This document shows positions 8,495 to 19,600 of a stretch of 64,000 nt of DNA, piece by piece; the stretch's first letter is position 1; every line of letters begins with the position of its first letter. A model generated the notes under the pieces. That model was not told the origin of the DNA and did not search any database. It was given only the letters and a program-made list of their open reading frames with translations. The DNA is from Glaciimonas sp. (GTDB taxonomy: Bacteria > Pseudomonadota > Gammaproteobacteria > Burkholderiales > Burkholderiaceae_D). The stretch is taken from assembly GCA_012927625.1 (NCBI GenBank), contig JABBOV010000012.1:186001-250000 (forward strand), read 5' to 3'. Position numbers and translations under genes: made by a program.

Positions 8495-8957
8495 ATATTG
8501 GGCCACCCTATTGCTGACAATCTCGGTGCTGCCGGTACAGGCAGCGCCGCAAAAAATCGAGGCGTTCGATGCGCAGAGTTGGCAGCGCTTCCAGACTGAA
8601 TTGCCGCGACCGTCCGCCGTCGTCTTGTCCACCACCGATTGCACCCACTGCCCAGCCGCCATCGCAGCCGTGTCGCAGCAGCTGAAAAAAAGCAAAAAAC
8701 AGATTCCGCTGATCGTGGTGGTGATGGACGGCGATGAGCATCCAGAGCTATTGCAAGACACGCATTACCGCCAAGCCAGCCGCCTGTTCGTGTTCAAAGG
8801 CCAGACTGCGGCGCTGCAATATGCGGTCAACCCGAAGTGGCGCGGTATCACGCCGTATGTGGCGCTATTTCCCAAAAGCGGCGCTGCGACACTGATTACC
8901 GGTACGCCCTCTCAGCACCAATTCGAACAGTGGGTGGCAACGGGAGAAAAACCATAG
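8478..8957 (+). CDS. Exported thioredoxin-fold protein with a CTHC motif
   Basis: A 159-residue protein starting at the ATG at 8478, inside the end of the BNR gene, which indicates translational coupling. The longer frame upstream merely shadows that gene. A signal peptide (YKYWATLLLTISVLPVQA) precedes a mature domain with STTDCTHCP; the two cysteines are residues 55 and 58. A later ITPYVALF segment has the cis-Pro position expected of the thioredoxin fold. A Cys-X-X-Cys thioredoxin in the periplasm next to a Cys-rich BNR protein suggests it keeps that protein's cysteines in the right redox state, or reduces a metal such as Cu(II). Last gene of the operon. The fold is likely; the partner is inferred. 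Confidence 0.7.
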   Translation: MLKHYKYWATLLLTISVLPVQAAPQKIEAFDAQSWQRFQTELPRPSAVVLSTTDCTHCPAAIAAVSQQLKKSKKQIPLIVVVMDGDEHPELLQDTHYRQASRLFVFKGQTAALQYAVNPKWRGITPYVALFPKSGAATLITGTPSQHQFEQWVATGEKP

Positions 8958-8985
8958 GAGTACGAAGCGCAGCCGGGGCATGACC

Positions 8986-9052
8986 GTAGGTGCGAATTTA
9001 TTCACATCAGTTCGCATGGAATCGTTAAAAGTGCGAATAAATTCGCACCTAC
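8986..9052. repeat. REP-like inverted repeat
   Basis: Left arm GTAGGTGCGAATTTATTCAC (8986 onward) pairs with GTGCGAATAAATTCGCACCT (9031 onward) with one mismatch around a 25-base loop. The motif, GTAGGTGCGAAT with its complement, is the kind of extragenic palindrome scattered in many proteobacterial genomes. It lies just past the operon end and could act as a transcript stabiliser or weak terminator; no T-run follows. Confidence 0.6.
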
Positions 9053-9137
9053 AAGCAAATGGCATCCCAATATGGAGTATCGCCGGCCCGCTGTTTTGGT
9101 CACTGCAGAGCGCCCTGCTGGTGCGCCTGCAGGCTGA

Positions 9138-9440
9138 TTATTTACGACTCAGGAGCGCGCCCATCAACAGCCCGACACCGGCCGCGATCGTCACCGCGCG
9201 CAATGGGTTTTTTTTCACGTAGTCTTCTGTCGTGGCGGCCATTTCCTTGCCGGCTACGACTGTGTACGCTTGCGCTTCTTGTGCCTTAACCAGCGCCGCA
9301 TCAAGCAAGCCCATGCCGCGGTTCCGCACTTCCTCCGCTTTTTCGCCCGTCAGTGTAGCGGCTACCTGGAACAATGTTTGCGCATCCGCAACCAGGGTCT
9401 TCACGTCTTTACCGATGACTTTGAAATTTGATTCCAGCAT
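9138..9440 (-). CDS. DUF883 family (ElaB/YqjD-like) ribosome/membrane-associated protein
   Basis: A 100-residue protein with a long amphipathic helical body and one C-terminal membrane helix containing a Gly-rich stretch (AAGVGLLMGALLSRK), the standard layout of ElaB/YqjD/YgaM proteins. A conserved VKKNPLRAVTIAAGVG motif precedes the helix. In enterobacteria these tail-anchored proteins accumulate in stationary phase and tether ribosomes to the inner membrane. The start has GGAGC upstream. It lies in a run of stress-type genes with the ferritin-like protein and the DUF3096 micro-protein, consistent with starvation control. Family is confident; ribosome binding is transferred from E. coli. Confidence 0.8.
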   Translation of the reverse strand: MLESNFKVIGKDVKTLVADAQTLFQVAATLTGEKAEEVRNRGMGLLDAALVKAQEAQAYTVVAGKEMAATTEDYVKKNPLRAVTIAAGVGLLMGALLSRK

Positions 9441-9553
9441 GATGCGCTCCTTAAAATGAATACCATATCAATCTGAACATACTGCCGCTAACTGGTTCCG
9501 TGGTCGAGCACGCGCTTGCATTGCGTCACGTCAGGATGCAAGTGCGAAAGCTG

Positions 9554-10090
9554 TCAAGCCAGCAAATCGCGCATGTCATCCGCATGTTCTTCCTCCATCG
9601 CCATAATGCCAACCAGCATTTGACGAGTGGTAGGGTCGGTGTCACCGATTTGTTCGATCATCTGGCGATAAGCTTCAATAGCGATGCGCTCGGCGATTAA
9701 ATTAACCTTGATCATGGCTTGGGTATCACTCGAATCGTCGTACTCCGCGTGACTGCGCTCGGTCAGCGTGGCGGGATTGAAATCGGGACTGCCATTCAAT
9801 TGCACGATGCGTTCGGCCAATAAATCCGCGTGACCTTGCTCCTCCAGTGCGTGTTGCAAAAATTCAGCCTTGATGGGCCCATTCTGCGGCCCAGTTGCAG
9901 TGTAGTAATGACGTTTGTAGCGCAAAACACAAACCAATTCGGTCGCCAATGCGTCATTCAGCATGGCAATCATTTCTATACGATCAGCCTGATAGCCGAC
10001 GGTAACAGCGCCATCATCGTAATTTTGGGCGGCGGCCCTGATTGCAGCAGTATCAAGCCCGCCACGCAGGTTTTGTTTAATTTCACTCAT
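9554..10090 (-). CDS. Ferritin-like (bacterioferritin/Dps superfamily) protein
   Basis: A 178-residue four-helix protein. Metal ligands typical of the ferritin-like diiron site are visible in order: ATELVCVLRYKRHYY, LEEQGHADLLAERI, AERIAIEAYRQMIE and MEEEHADDMRDLL, that is two E-x6-Y and E-E-x-x-H helix pairs. The start at 10090 (MSEIKQNL) is preceded by GAAAG; a longer frame of 41 codons upstream has no such site. It likely oxidises and stores iron or protects against peroxide in stationary phase. It is closest in style to bacterioferritin-type proteins that carry no heme Met motif I can identify, so I do not assign bfr or dps. Confidence 0.78.
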   Translation of the reverse strand: MSEIKQNLRGGLDTAAIRAAAQNYDDGAVTVGYQADRIEMIAMLNDALATELVCVLRYKRHYYTATGPQNGPIKAEFLQHALEEQGHADLLAERIVQLNGSPDFNPATLTERSHAEYDDSSDTQAMIKVNLIAERIAIEAYRQMIEQIGDTDPTTRQMLVGIMAMEEEHADDMRDLLA

Positions 10091-10344
10091 GATTTTCTTT
10101 CGGTTAAGGGTTGTGCAAAAGCATTGAAATATTGCATCCTGACTACCAATGCGGATGGCATCATTACTTGCGATGGGTGGGCTGCAATCAAGCCCAAAGG
10201 TCATATACCGCATCTAGTGTTATTTTTACCGCACTACTTATATGCGCAAACAGGGTTATTCTATAAAAATACCGGGGTGTATATTTAATGCGCATCAAAC
10301 ATCATGAAATTTAACGATTTTTCGCACGTTTTTTCTCACCTGGA

Positions 10345-10485
10345 TTAACCCAGCGTCAACTTGCCGCCATCGGCAGAAAGCATGCTCTCCACGCACCGGA
10401 TCAACTGGCGAATTTGTACCGTATTTTGTGCCGTATTATTGGCTGAGAACAGACACGCTTCGCTATTACCGCGAATAATGACTTG
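10345..10485 (-). pseudogene. Possible C-terminal gene remnant, unrecognised
   Basis: On the minus strand a 46-codon stretch ending at TAA (10347-10345) reads like genuine protein: SANNTAQNTVQIRQLIRC, then VESMLSADGGKLTLG. It has no start codon and is preceded by stops in all frames. The composition (balanced Gln, Arg, Leu, ordinary GC third positions) differs from the surrounding noise. I do not recognise the family. It may be the tail of a deleted gene, or chance. The rest of the 10091-10722 gap is AT-rich with no gene I can support. Confidence 0.25.
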
Positions 10486-10722
10486 TTAATGAATCAAACG
10501 TGGAGTTGCCTTCGACCCATAATGTTATAAACGGTATTTTTAGCCAGGTCAGTTCGCTACCGCACATAGCGCTAGTGCCTGTTCGCCATCACACGCAGCG
10601 TGCGCCTGCGTTATAACCGGAAAATAATAATGATAGGGCAGTGTGCGTCAACACACATAAAATAGCCTCAATTTCATTTAATCTGATGTACTTAATTGAT
10701 GTATTACTGAAAGGTTTTTGCC

Positions 10723-10875
10723 ATGAATATCACCTTAAGTCTAATCCCGGTCGTATCGCTTATCGCTGGCATATTGATCCTTGTCATCCCCAGACTGTTA
10801 TCGACAATCGTGGCCATTTATCTGATCATGATTGGACTGGTAGGGTTGTTTGATGTCGGTCACTTCATGCGATGA
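10723..10875 (+). CDS. DUF3096 micro-protein, 50 residues, membrane
   Basis: A short gene in which an ATG at 10723, preceded by GAAAGG at a good distance, encodes 50 residues ending at TGA 10875. The product is almost all membrane helix: SLIPVVSLIAGILILVIPRL, then IVAIYLIMIGLVGLF, matching the DUF3096 pattern of a short hydrophobic hairpin with a central I-P-R-L-L. Function of the family is unknown to me; members tend to sit among stress-response genes. Only 3 bases separate it from the asmA-like gene, so the two are probably translated together. Confidence 0.75.
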   Translation: MNITLSLIPVVSLIAGILILVIPRLLSTIVAIYLIMIGLVGLFDVGHFMR

Positions 10876-10878
10876 ATC

Positions 10879-12975
10879 ATGAATAAGCAGCGCCGCACGA
10901 AAATAGCGCTCGCCGTCGCCGTTCTGATTGCTGTTCCAGCGGTAGCGCTGGCGGTGCTGCTTAATTTTGACTGGAACCAGGCCAAGCCGTGGCTCGACGC
11001 ACGCACCAGCGAAGCGCTTGGCCGCCCCTTTGTGATCGCCGGCGATCTCTCGCTAACCTGGGAAAAACAGGCTATAGGGCCGACTCAGCCCGACGAAGGT
11101 TGGCGTAGCATAATTCCGTGGCCGCACTTGGTAGCGCAAGACATTCATATCGGTAATCCGCCCAGCATGACAGCGCCGGCGTCGACTCCATCTGGCAAGC
11201 GCGCTAGTGCTACAACGCCGTTGCCAGCCGAACTGGCAAGCATCCGGCAATTCTCTTTTTCGCTAAACCCCTTCGCATTGCTAGGGAAAAAGATCGTCAT
11301 CCCCATTCTGCGTTTCGATTCGCCGGTGGTCAGCTTGCGGCGCGATGCAGATGGCAATAACAACTGGACTTCGCGGAATAACGATAAGTCATCGCCCTGG
11401 CAACTGGACTTGCAACGCGTCGTCTTTACCAAAGGCAGCGTCCACCTGACCGACGCCATCAAGCATGCCGATGTGACGGCCGATATCGATACGATCAATT
11501 CGGATCCGCGTTATGGCGTAGCGTGGAACTTATATGGCAAATTCAACGGTGAAAAAGTCAGTGGCAACGGCCGTGCCGGTGCCGTATTGTCGCTACAACA
11601 CCAAACCGTACCCTATCCGATCCTGGCCAATCTGCGCGTCGGAAAAACCATGATCACAGTCGAGGGCACCCTGACCAAGCCGACCGATCTGGCGGCACTG
11701 GACATGCGTCTGAAAATGTCCGGTGCGAGCATGGCGCGGCTGTATGCACTGAGCGGCATCGTCCTGCCGGAGACGCCGCCATTTAATACCGAAGGACATT
11801 TGATCGGCAGCCTGAGTCCGCATGGCAGCCACTGGAATTACGAAAAATTCAGCGGCCAGGTCGGCTCCAGCGATATTGCCGGCAACCTGGAATATCAATC
11901 GAAACAACCACGTGCCTTGATATCCGGGACGGTCGTGTCGCGCTTGTTGCAATTTTCCGATCTGGCACCGTTGATCGGTGCCGACTCCAACGCCAGTAAG
12001 TCCAAACGCGGAGCAGACGCGGTCCAACCATCGGACAAAGTATTGCCAGTCGAACCATTCAAGACAGAACGCTGGACCAGTATCGATGCCGACATACGAT
12101 TTAGTGCCGATAAAATTATTCGCAACAAGGAGTTACCTATCAACCGGCTGACGACGAACCTGCATTTGCAAGACGGCGTACTGTCCTTGTTGCCGCTCGA
12201 TTTTGACATGGCGGGAGGCCGCCTGAGCTCGAACATCACGCTCGACGGTAGTGGAAAAATCGGCAAGAATGCGATCAAGGCAAGCATGAAAGTGACGGCA
12301 CGTCATTTAAAGCTGCAACAATTATTTCCTACCTTGCAACCACTCCAAGCCAGCGTCGGCGAAATCAATGGCGACGCATCCTTGAGCGCAATCGGCAACT
12401 CAGTGGCCAGCCTGCTGGGCGCGTCCAATGGCGAAATAAAGACCCTAATCAATCAAGGCACGATCAGCAAACTGTTGCTGGAAGAAATGGGCTTGAATAT
12501 CGGCAGCGTGATTATCACGCAACTGGTCGGCGACAAACAAGTCAAGCTCAATTGCATGGCGACCGATTTTGGCGTGACCAATGGCTTGATGCGAACGCGT
12601 AGTTTCATCATTGATACGGATGATGCCATTCTCGATGTCAGTGGCGACATCAATTTGGTGCAGGAACAATTGGATTTGACCATCAAGCCCGAGAGCAAAG
12701 GGCTACGCGTGTTTTCTCTCAGAGCGCCGCTGTATGTGCGCGGCAGCTTCAAGCAACCGCGCGTGAGTGTCGACAAAGGTGTTTTGGCAATGCGGGCGGG
12801 TGGCGCAATCGCACTGGCAGTTTTGGCGCCAATCGCAGCCCTGCTCCCCTTGATAAGCGCCGGGCCGGGCGAAAATAGCGAGTGCGCCAAGCTATTGGCA
12901 GATGCACACATCAAACCAGTGGCGCCACCGCCGGGCAAGACTTATCAAAGTAAAGTCAAACCCCGGGTCAAATAA
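10879..12975 (+). CDS. AsmA-family protein
   Basis: A 698-residue protein with an N-terminal membrane anchor (TKIALAVAVLIAVPAVALAV) and a long periplasmic beta-rich body. It begins with the AsmA block (FDWNQAKPWLDARTSEALGRPF) and ends with the conserved C-terminal region (DLTIKPESKGLRVFSLRAPLYVRGSFKQP). AsmA-like proteins of the TamB/YhdP group form lipid-conducting bridges between inner and outer membranes; this one resembles YhjG-type members. It starts 3 bases after the DUF3096 stop and is probably coupled to it. The extreme C-terminus has a further hydrophobic stretch (AIALAVLAPIAALLPLIS). Family assignment is firm; lipid transport is known for relatives only. Confidence 0.87.
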   Translation: MNKQRRTKIALAVAVLIAVPAVALAVLLNFDWNQAKPWLDARTSEALGRPFVIAGDLSLTWEKQAIGPTQPDEGWRSIIPWPHLVAQDIHIGNPPSMTAPASTPSGKRASATTPLPAELASIRQFSFSLNPFALLGKKIVIPILRFDSPVVSLRRDADGNNNWTSRNNDKSSPWQLDLQRVVFTKGSVHLTDAIKHADVTADIDTINSDPRYGVAWNLYGKFNGEKVSGNGRAGAVLSLQHQTVPYPILANLRVGKTMITVEGTLTKPTDLAALDMRLKMSGASMARLYALSGIVLPETPPFNTEGHLIGSLSPHGSHWNYEKFSGQVGSSDIAGNLEYQSKQPRALISGTVVSRLLQFSDLAPLIGADSNASKSKRGADAVQPSDKVLPVEPFKTERWTSIDADIRFSADKIIRNKELPINRLTTNLHLQDGVLSLLPLDFDMAGGRLSSNITLDGSGKIGKNAIKASMKVTARHLKLQQLFPTLQPLQASVGEINGDASLSAIGNSVASLLGASNGEIKTLINQGTISKLLLEEMGLNIGSVIITQLVGDKQVKLNCMATDFGVTNGLMRTRSFIIDTDDAILDVSGDINLVQEQLDLTIKPESKGLRVFSLRAPLYVRGSFKQPRVSVDKGVLAMRAGGAIALAVLAPIAALLPLISAGPGENSECAKLLADAHIKPVAPPPGKTYQSKVKPRVK

Positions 12976-13607
12976 ATTCTGATCTTGCGCAGGTTCAGTA
13001 TTGCGCAAAGCAACGCCTGCAAAAAAGCCGAACGACACCGACGACACGAACGCGATTCAGCGTTTTAAAATCTTCGTAAAAAAGGAGTATGCTAATTTTT
13101 ATGGCAATTTCAGCTTACATTTATTGCAGTAAAAAAATATACTCCAAGTTTACAAGTAAAAAATCACTGCTGCTTGAATAGTCGTTCCAAAGCACTTCAT
13201 TACCATCCATTTTCGTAGGCAATGGGTTCCAGTTACATTGATGGCGGCGCGATAAAAATAAACCAAACGTTAAAGCCGCGAGCAAAAACTGCATGACATC
13301 CCATTGATCGTATGTAAATTTTTTTCTCTTTCTTTGTTACTGCGCAGATTCTGAACCGACGCCAAGACGGCAAGCAATCCACGCTGCGCCTATGTGCGGT
13401 AACGCACCATCCAGTTCACTGTTCCGGTGGTAATATCAAATGACCAATTTTAATGTCGTGCCAAAGAAACGGCACTGCACTTTTTCCTGAGTCAATTCAA
13501 TACGATCATCGCTTTACGGGAACGCTAAAGTCGGAATTCCCGACCACGCCATGCGTTCGCCGCAACCCGCGTCATTCAGATTCGTCGAATAGAAAGAAAC
13601 GTCAGAA
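12976..13607. other. Intergenic region before the beta-glucan synthase gene
   Basis: About 630 bases with no gene I can support. A 7-bp stem, TTGCGCA with TGCGCAA, lies just after the AsmA stop but lacks a T-run. GGAGTATGC at 13084 and a matching ATACTCC about 60 bases on form an imperfect inverted pair belonging to the dispersed motif described elsewhere. A 23-30-codon frame after it has a badly spaced ribosome binding site and was not called. Confidence 0.5.
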
Positions 13608-16600
13608 TTGAAACCCGACAGCACATTCCTACAAGATACGTTGCGTTACTTAGGCGCCGCCAAAAACGCATTGCGGCCTGGCAGCATCCCCATCCGACAA
13701 GTGGATGAAGAGTTGCCGCTGCGCACAGAATTACTCAGCGCCTTGCAGATGGAGCAATACGGACGCATCCTGGCCAACACGCACAAACTCAGCACAGGTC
13801 GTGGGCGCGACCAACTGCTACCGCGCCTGGCCGATAATGAAAACGTCATCATTAATGCCTGCAATCAGTTGGCCGATGCAACCAAGGCTGGTCGACAAAT
13901 GACGCATGCGTCAGAATGGTTACTGGATAATTTTTACCTGATTGAAGAACAGATCCGCACTGCGAAGCGGCATCTTCCGAAAAATTACAGCAAAGAATTG
14001 CCGCGCCTGCTGCACGGTACCTCTGGCACCTCAGCCGGCAGGCCGCGCGTGCATGACATCGCACTGAAAACCATTTCACACGGCGATGGCCGCGTAGATC
14101 CTGAAAGCCTGTCCCGCTTCGTCGCCGCCTACCAACAGGTAACGACACTGAAGCTAGGTGAGCTGTGGGCGATCCCGATCATGCTGCGCCTGGCGCTGAT
14201 CGAAAACCTGCGGCGCGTCGCGGCCCGGCTGGCAATAACCCGCTTCAACCGCAACCTGGCCTATTCCTGGGCCGAGCAGATGGTGGAAGCCGCCGAAAAA
14301 AATCCCAGTGATCTGATCCTGATGGTAGCCGACATGGCCCGTTCCGATCTGCCGATGGATAGTGCATTCGTGGCCGAACTGGTGCGGCGTCTGCAGGGGC
14401 AAAGCCCGGCACTGACGCTGCCACTTACCTGGTTGTCGCAACATCTGGCCAATTCTGGCCAAACCATTGAACTCCTGGTTCAGTTCGAAGCACAGCAGCA
14501 AGCCGCCGACCAGGTATCGATTAGTAATAGCATCTGTAGCCTGCGCTTTCTCAGTGCGATGGATTGGCGCGAGTTTGTCGAAACCATGAGTGTGGTTGAC
14601 CACACCTTGCGCCAAGATCCGGCTGACGCCTATATACGGATGGATTTCGCTACGCGCGACCATTATCGGCATGTAGTGGAGAAAATTGCCAAGCGTAGCC
14701 ATTTATCCGAAGTAGAGGTCGCCGACCACGCGATTCGACTTGCCAGTGCAAGTGCGAGCCAGGCCGGAACCGAGGGAGGCACCGTTGACCGCAAGGCCCA
14801 TGTTGGTTATTACCTGATCGGCAAAGGTCTTTCAGAGTTGGAAAAATCGGTAGCTTTCCAATTGCCTGTACTGGAAGGGTTCCAGCGCGCATGCAAAAGC
14901 GCGCCGTTGGGTGTTTATCTTGGAAGTATATTGTGGCTCACCTTAATCGCCACTGGCGCCATCGTTTTTAAAGCGACTACCGATGGCGCAGAAGAATGGC
15001 TGCTGGCCCTGATCGCATTAATCGCGCTGGTCGCTACCAGCCAGCTCGCCATGTCGATGGTCAATTGGTTTGCCACCTTGATCACCATGCCCTGCCCGCT
15101 CCCTCGGATGGATTATTCCGATGGTATTCCGCTTGAATCGCGCACTCTGGTCGTGGTGCCGGCGATGCTGTTCTCGACCCAAAGTATCGACAGCCTGACC
15201 GAGTCGCTTGAGGTTCATTTTCTTGCCAACCGTGACGATAGTTTGCACTTTTGTCTGTTGACCGATTTCACCGATGCGAAAACAGAAACGATGCCGGCCG
15301 ACGGAGCCCTGCTAAGTTATGCAAAAGAAAAATTTAATGAACTAAATAAAAAATATCGCCACACCAATAGTGACAACTTTCTGTTATTGCATCGGCCACG
15401 GCGCTGGAACGCACAGGAGGAAACCTGGATGGGTTACGAGCGCAAGCGCGGCAAACTATGCGACCTTAACGCCTTCTTGCGCGGTGGTGCAGCCGACGCG
15501 TTCTCGCTGATCGTAGGCAAAACCGACGGTCTGACCAATGTCAAGTATGTAATCACGCTCGATACCGATACCCATTTGCCACGCGACACTGCACGGCAGT
15601 TCGTAGCTACTATGGCGCATCCATTGAACCAGGCTCAGTTTGACGAAACACGCCAGTGCGTCTGCGAAGGCTACGGCATCCTGCAACCGCGCGTGGCGGT
15701 CAGCTTGCCCAGTGCCGAAGCGTCGCGCTATGAACGGCTATGTGGTGGTGAAGCAGGTATCGATCCCTACACACGGACCGTATCCGATGTCTATCAAGAT
15801 CTCTTCGGCGAAGGCTCTTTCATCGGCAAAGGGATCTACGATGTCGATGTTTTCGAACGCGCGTTGAGCGGCCGCATACCGGAAAACCGCATCCTCAGCC
15901 ATGACCTGCTTGAAGGCTGTTATGCACGTGCCGGCTTATTGAGCGATGTGCAACTCTATGAAGAATATCCATCAAGCTACAGTACTGACGTCAACCGCCG
16001 CCGCCGCTGGATCCGTGGCGACTGGCAGATCGCATCGTGGCTGCTGCCGAGCGTACCCGGCGCGCGCGATGCGTCGACCGGCAAAATTGCTCGTTATCGC
16101 AATCCATTATCGGCTTTGTCGCGCTGGAAGCTGTTCGATAATCTCCGCCGCAGCGTCGTACCATTTGCACTGACAATATTATTATTGACAGGCTGGGATC
16201 TCTTGTCGCCAACCGTGTCCTCAGCCTGGTTCTGGACCGTCGCGGTTCTTGGCATCGCGCTGATTCCACCAGCCTGCGCATTGATCTGGAACCTGCTGCG
16301 CAAGCCGAACGATGTACTGTTCCGTCAGCATTTTTCTGCAGTACTGACGTCGTCCATCCAACAATTCATCCCGGCCGCGCTAACACTTTTTTTCCTGCCG
16401 TATGAAGCCTGGTTCATGCTTGACACAATCATCCGAACCCATTGGCGGATACTGGTCTCGCACCGGCAACTGCTGGAGTGGAATCCATCCTACGCGGCCA
16501 GTCGCAACTCAGGCCAGTCAAACAATGTGTTTGGATTAATCTCGTATTGCCGATCGATGTGGATCGCACCAGCGGTAGCGCTGGCCAGCGCTGTCTGGCT

Positions 16601-19600
16601 CATCCTGAACAATCCGATTGCAATCGGAGCGGCTGCGCCGATTTTGCTGCTATGGTGGGTATCCCCCATAGCCGCGTACTGGATCAGCCGGCCTATCGCG
16701 CGCCGCAGCGCAGATTTATCCGATGAGCAGACACTGTTCCTGAAGTCGCTATCGCGCAAGACATGGCACTTTTTTGAAACCTACGTCGGAGCGGAAGGCA
16801 ACTGGCTACCACCCGACAACGTGCAGGAACATCCGATTGCAGTAGTCGCGTACCGCACTTCTCCCACCAACATCGGCCTGTCGTTGCTTGCCAATCTGAC
16901 CGCGTATGACTTCGGCTACATCTCTGCCGGGCAATTAATAGAGCGGTCCCAAAATACCCTGCGCACCATGTCTGCGCTGGAACGTTATCAAGGCCATTTC
17001 TACAACTGGTACGACACCCGATCCCTGACACCGCTACATCCGATTTATGTATCGACCGTGGACAGCGGCAACCTTGCCGGCCATCTACTTACGCTGCGTC
17101 CGGGCCTGACAGGATTGCTCGATACACCGATTCTCGGTAAGCGTGTGTTTCCCGGCATCCGCGATACCTTTGAAATCCTGCGCACCGTTGCAGGTGCTGT
17201 AGACAGTACACATCTGGGGAAATTGGTTCAGTTCGAGCAAGACCTCGAGTCCGCTTGCCAGGCTGCACCGCGCACACTGACAGTTACCCACGATTGTCTG
17301 AAAAGATTGAGCCACAGTGCCACAAGCTTTGAAAGCGGCCTCGAAGCCGTACCCGATTTGCCAATCAATGTATGGGCGCGTGCGCTTGCAAGCCAGTGTC
17401 GTGAAGCGTTAAACGAACTCAGCTTGCTGGCACCCTGGACACAAATGCCCGAACCTGCCGATTGGCTCGGGGACTTCCCCGAACTGGATGAGATCCCAAC
17501 GCTGCGCCAATTGGCGCGACTCCATACCAATCTGATGCTAACGTTTGAACAGCGGCTTGCCGAACACAGTAATGCGCACGATGCACCAAGTGTGTTCGCC
17601 CTCAACCAACTGGTGTCCGATGGTAGCCGCCGCGCCGCTGAACGCATGCTGTTGATCGACCAGCTCACGCTGCAATCGATAGAGTTCGCACGCATGGAAT
17701 ACGGCTTTTTGTACGACCCTGCCACGCATCTGCTGGCAATCGGTTACAACGTCACCGAGCGACGCCTCGATGCCAGCTGCTATGACCTGTTGGCTTCCGA
17801 AGCAAGACTGGTCACTTTCGTCGCTATCGCACAGGGACAATTGCCGCAGGAAAGCTGGTTTGCACTGGGGCGCCAACTGACCGTGGCTGGCGGCAAACCG
17901 ATCCTGTTGTCTTGGAGCGGATCGATGTTCGAATACCTGATGCCGCTGCTGGTAATGCCGACATTTGAAAACACCCTGCTCGACCAGACCTATCATTCGG
18001 CAGTGGCACGGCAAATCGAATACGGCATCCAGCGCAGTGTGCCTTGGGGCATCTCAGAATCGGGCTATAACGCTTTCGATGCCAGTCTGAATTATCAGTA
18101 TCGTGCTTTCGGCGTGCCTGGCCTGGGGTTTAAACGCGGACTCGGCGACGATCTGGTGATTGCGCCGTATGCCTCGATGATGGCGTTGATGGTGACGCCC
18201 GAAAAAGCGTGCAGTAATCTGCAGCAATTGTCCGCCCAAGGAGTCGAAGGCAAGTTCGGTTTCTATGAGGCGATCGATTACACCCCGTCACGCCTGCCGC
18301 GCGGACAGAACAATGCGGTAATCCGCTCTTTCATGGCACATCATCAGGGCATGGGATTCTTGTCGTTTGCATATTTGTTGCTTGACCGCCCGTTGCAAAA
18401 GCGTTTCGAATCCGACCCTCTGTTTCAGGCCACGATGTCGCTTTTATATGAGCGCGTGCCAAAAGCTTCCGCGACCTATTCGAATACAACCGAGCTGGCC
18501 GACATTCGCACCGTATTGCACGACCAGGAATTGCAGATGCGCGTACTGCAGCGGCCAGACTCCCGCACGCCGGAAGTGCAGCTATTGTCGAACGGTCGTT
18601 ACCATGTGATGGTCTCCAGCGCCGGCGGCAGTTACAGCCGCTGGAACGACCTCTCGATCACGCGCTGGCGTGAAGACTGTACGCGCGATAACTGGGGCAC
18701 GTTCTGTTATATACGCGATCTGGAGGACGGACACTATTGGTCGACCGCATTCCAGCCAACGCTAACGCCGCCGGAGCCGCAAAGTTACGAAGTGATCTTC
18801 TCTGAAGGCCGCGCTGAATTTCGCCGCAGCGACAACAACTTCGACATGCACACAGAAATCGTAGTGTCGCCGGAAGACGATATCGAACTGCGTCGCACCC
18901 ACATCATCAATAACTCGCACCGCAGCAGAACTATCGACATCACCAGTTATGCGGAAGTGGTGCTGGCTCCTGCCGCCGCTGACGCGTCGCACCCGGCATT
19001 TTCGAACCTGTTCGTCCAGACTGAAATCATCGATTCGTCGCGCGCCATCCTGTGCACCCGTCGGCCACGATCTTCGAATGAAAAAATGCCATGGATGTTC
19101 CATCTGATGACAGTGCGCGGCGCCAACATCAAGGCAGTATCGTTCGAAACAGATCGCATGCAATTCATCGGCCGCGGCAATACCGTCACTGCGCCGCAAG
19201 CAATGCAAAACCCTGCGCCGCTGGCCGGAAACCAAGGCTCAGTGCTCGACCCGATCGTCGCGATTCGTTATCAGATAACGATTGACGCGGAACAGACCGC
19301 CACCATTGACATGGTGACCGGCGTCGGAGAATCGCGCGAACTCTGTCTCAATCTGATCGAAAAATATCAGGACCGACATCTGGCGGATCGCGTGGTCGAA
19401 CTATCGGGGGCTCATAGCCAGGTTGTGCTGCGCCAGCTGAACGCCAGCGAAGCGGATGCGCAACTATACGGGCGTCTGGCCAGTTCAATCGTATATGTAA
19501 ACCTGCTGCTGCGCGCTGACACCAGTGTTCTTATACGCAATCAACGCGGACAATCAGGCTTGTGGAGCTATTCCATTTCCGGCGACCTGCCGATCGTACT

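Noticed and set aside
13081-13190. Short gene starting at GGAGTATG (13089) or the ATG at 13101
   Set aside because: The first start leaves one base between the Shine-Dalgarno and the ATG; the same GGAGTATG string occurs at several non-coding sites, so it is part of a dispersed element.
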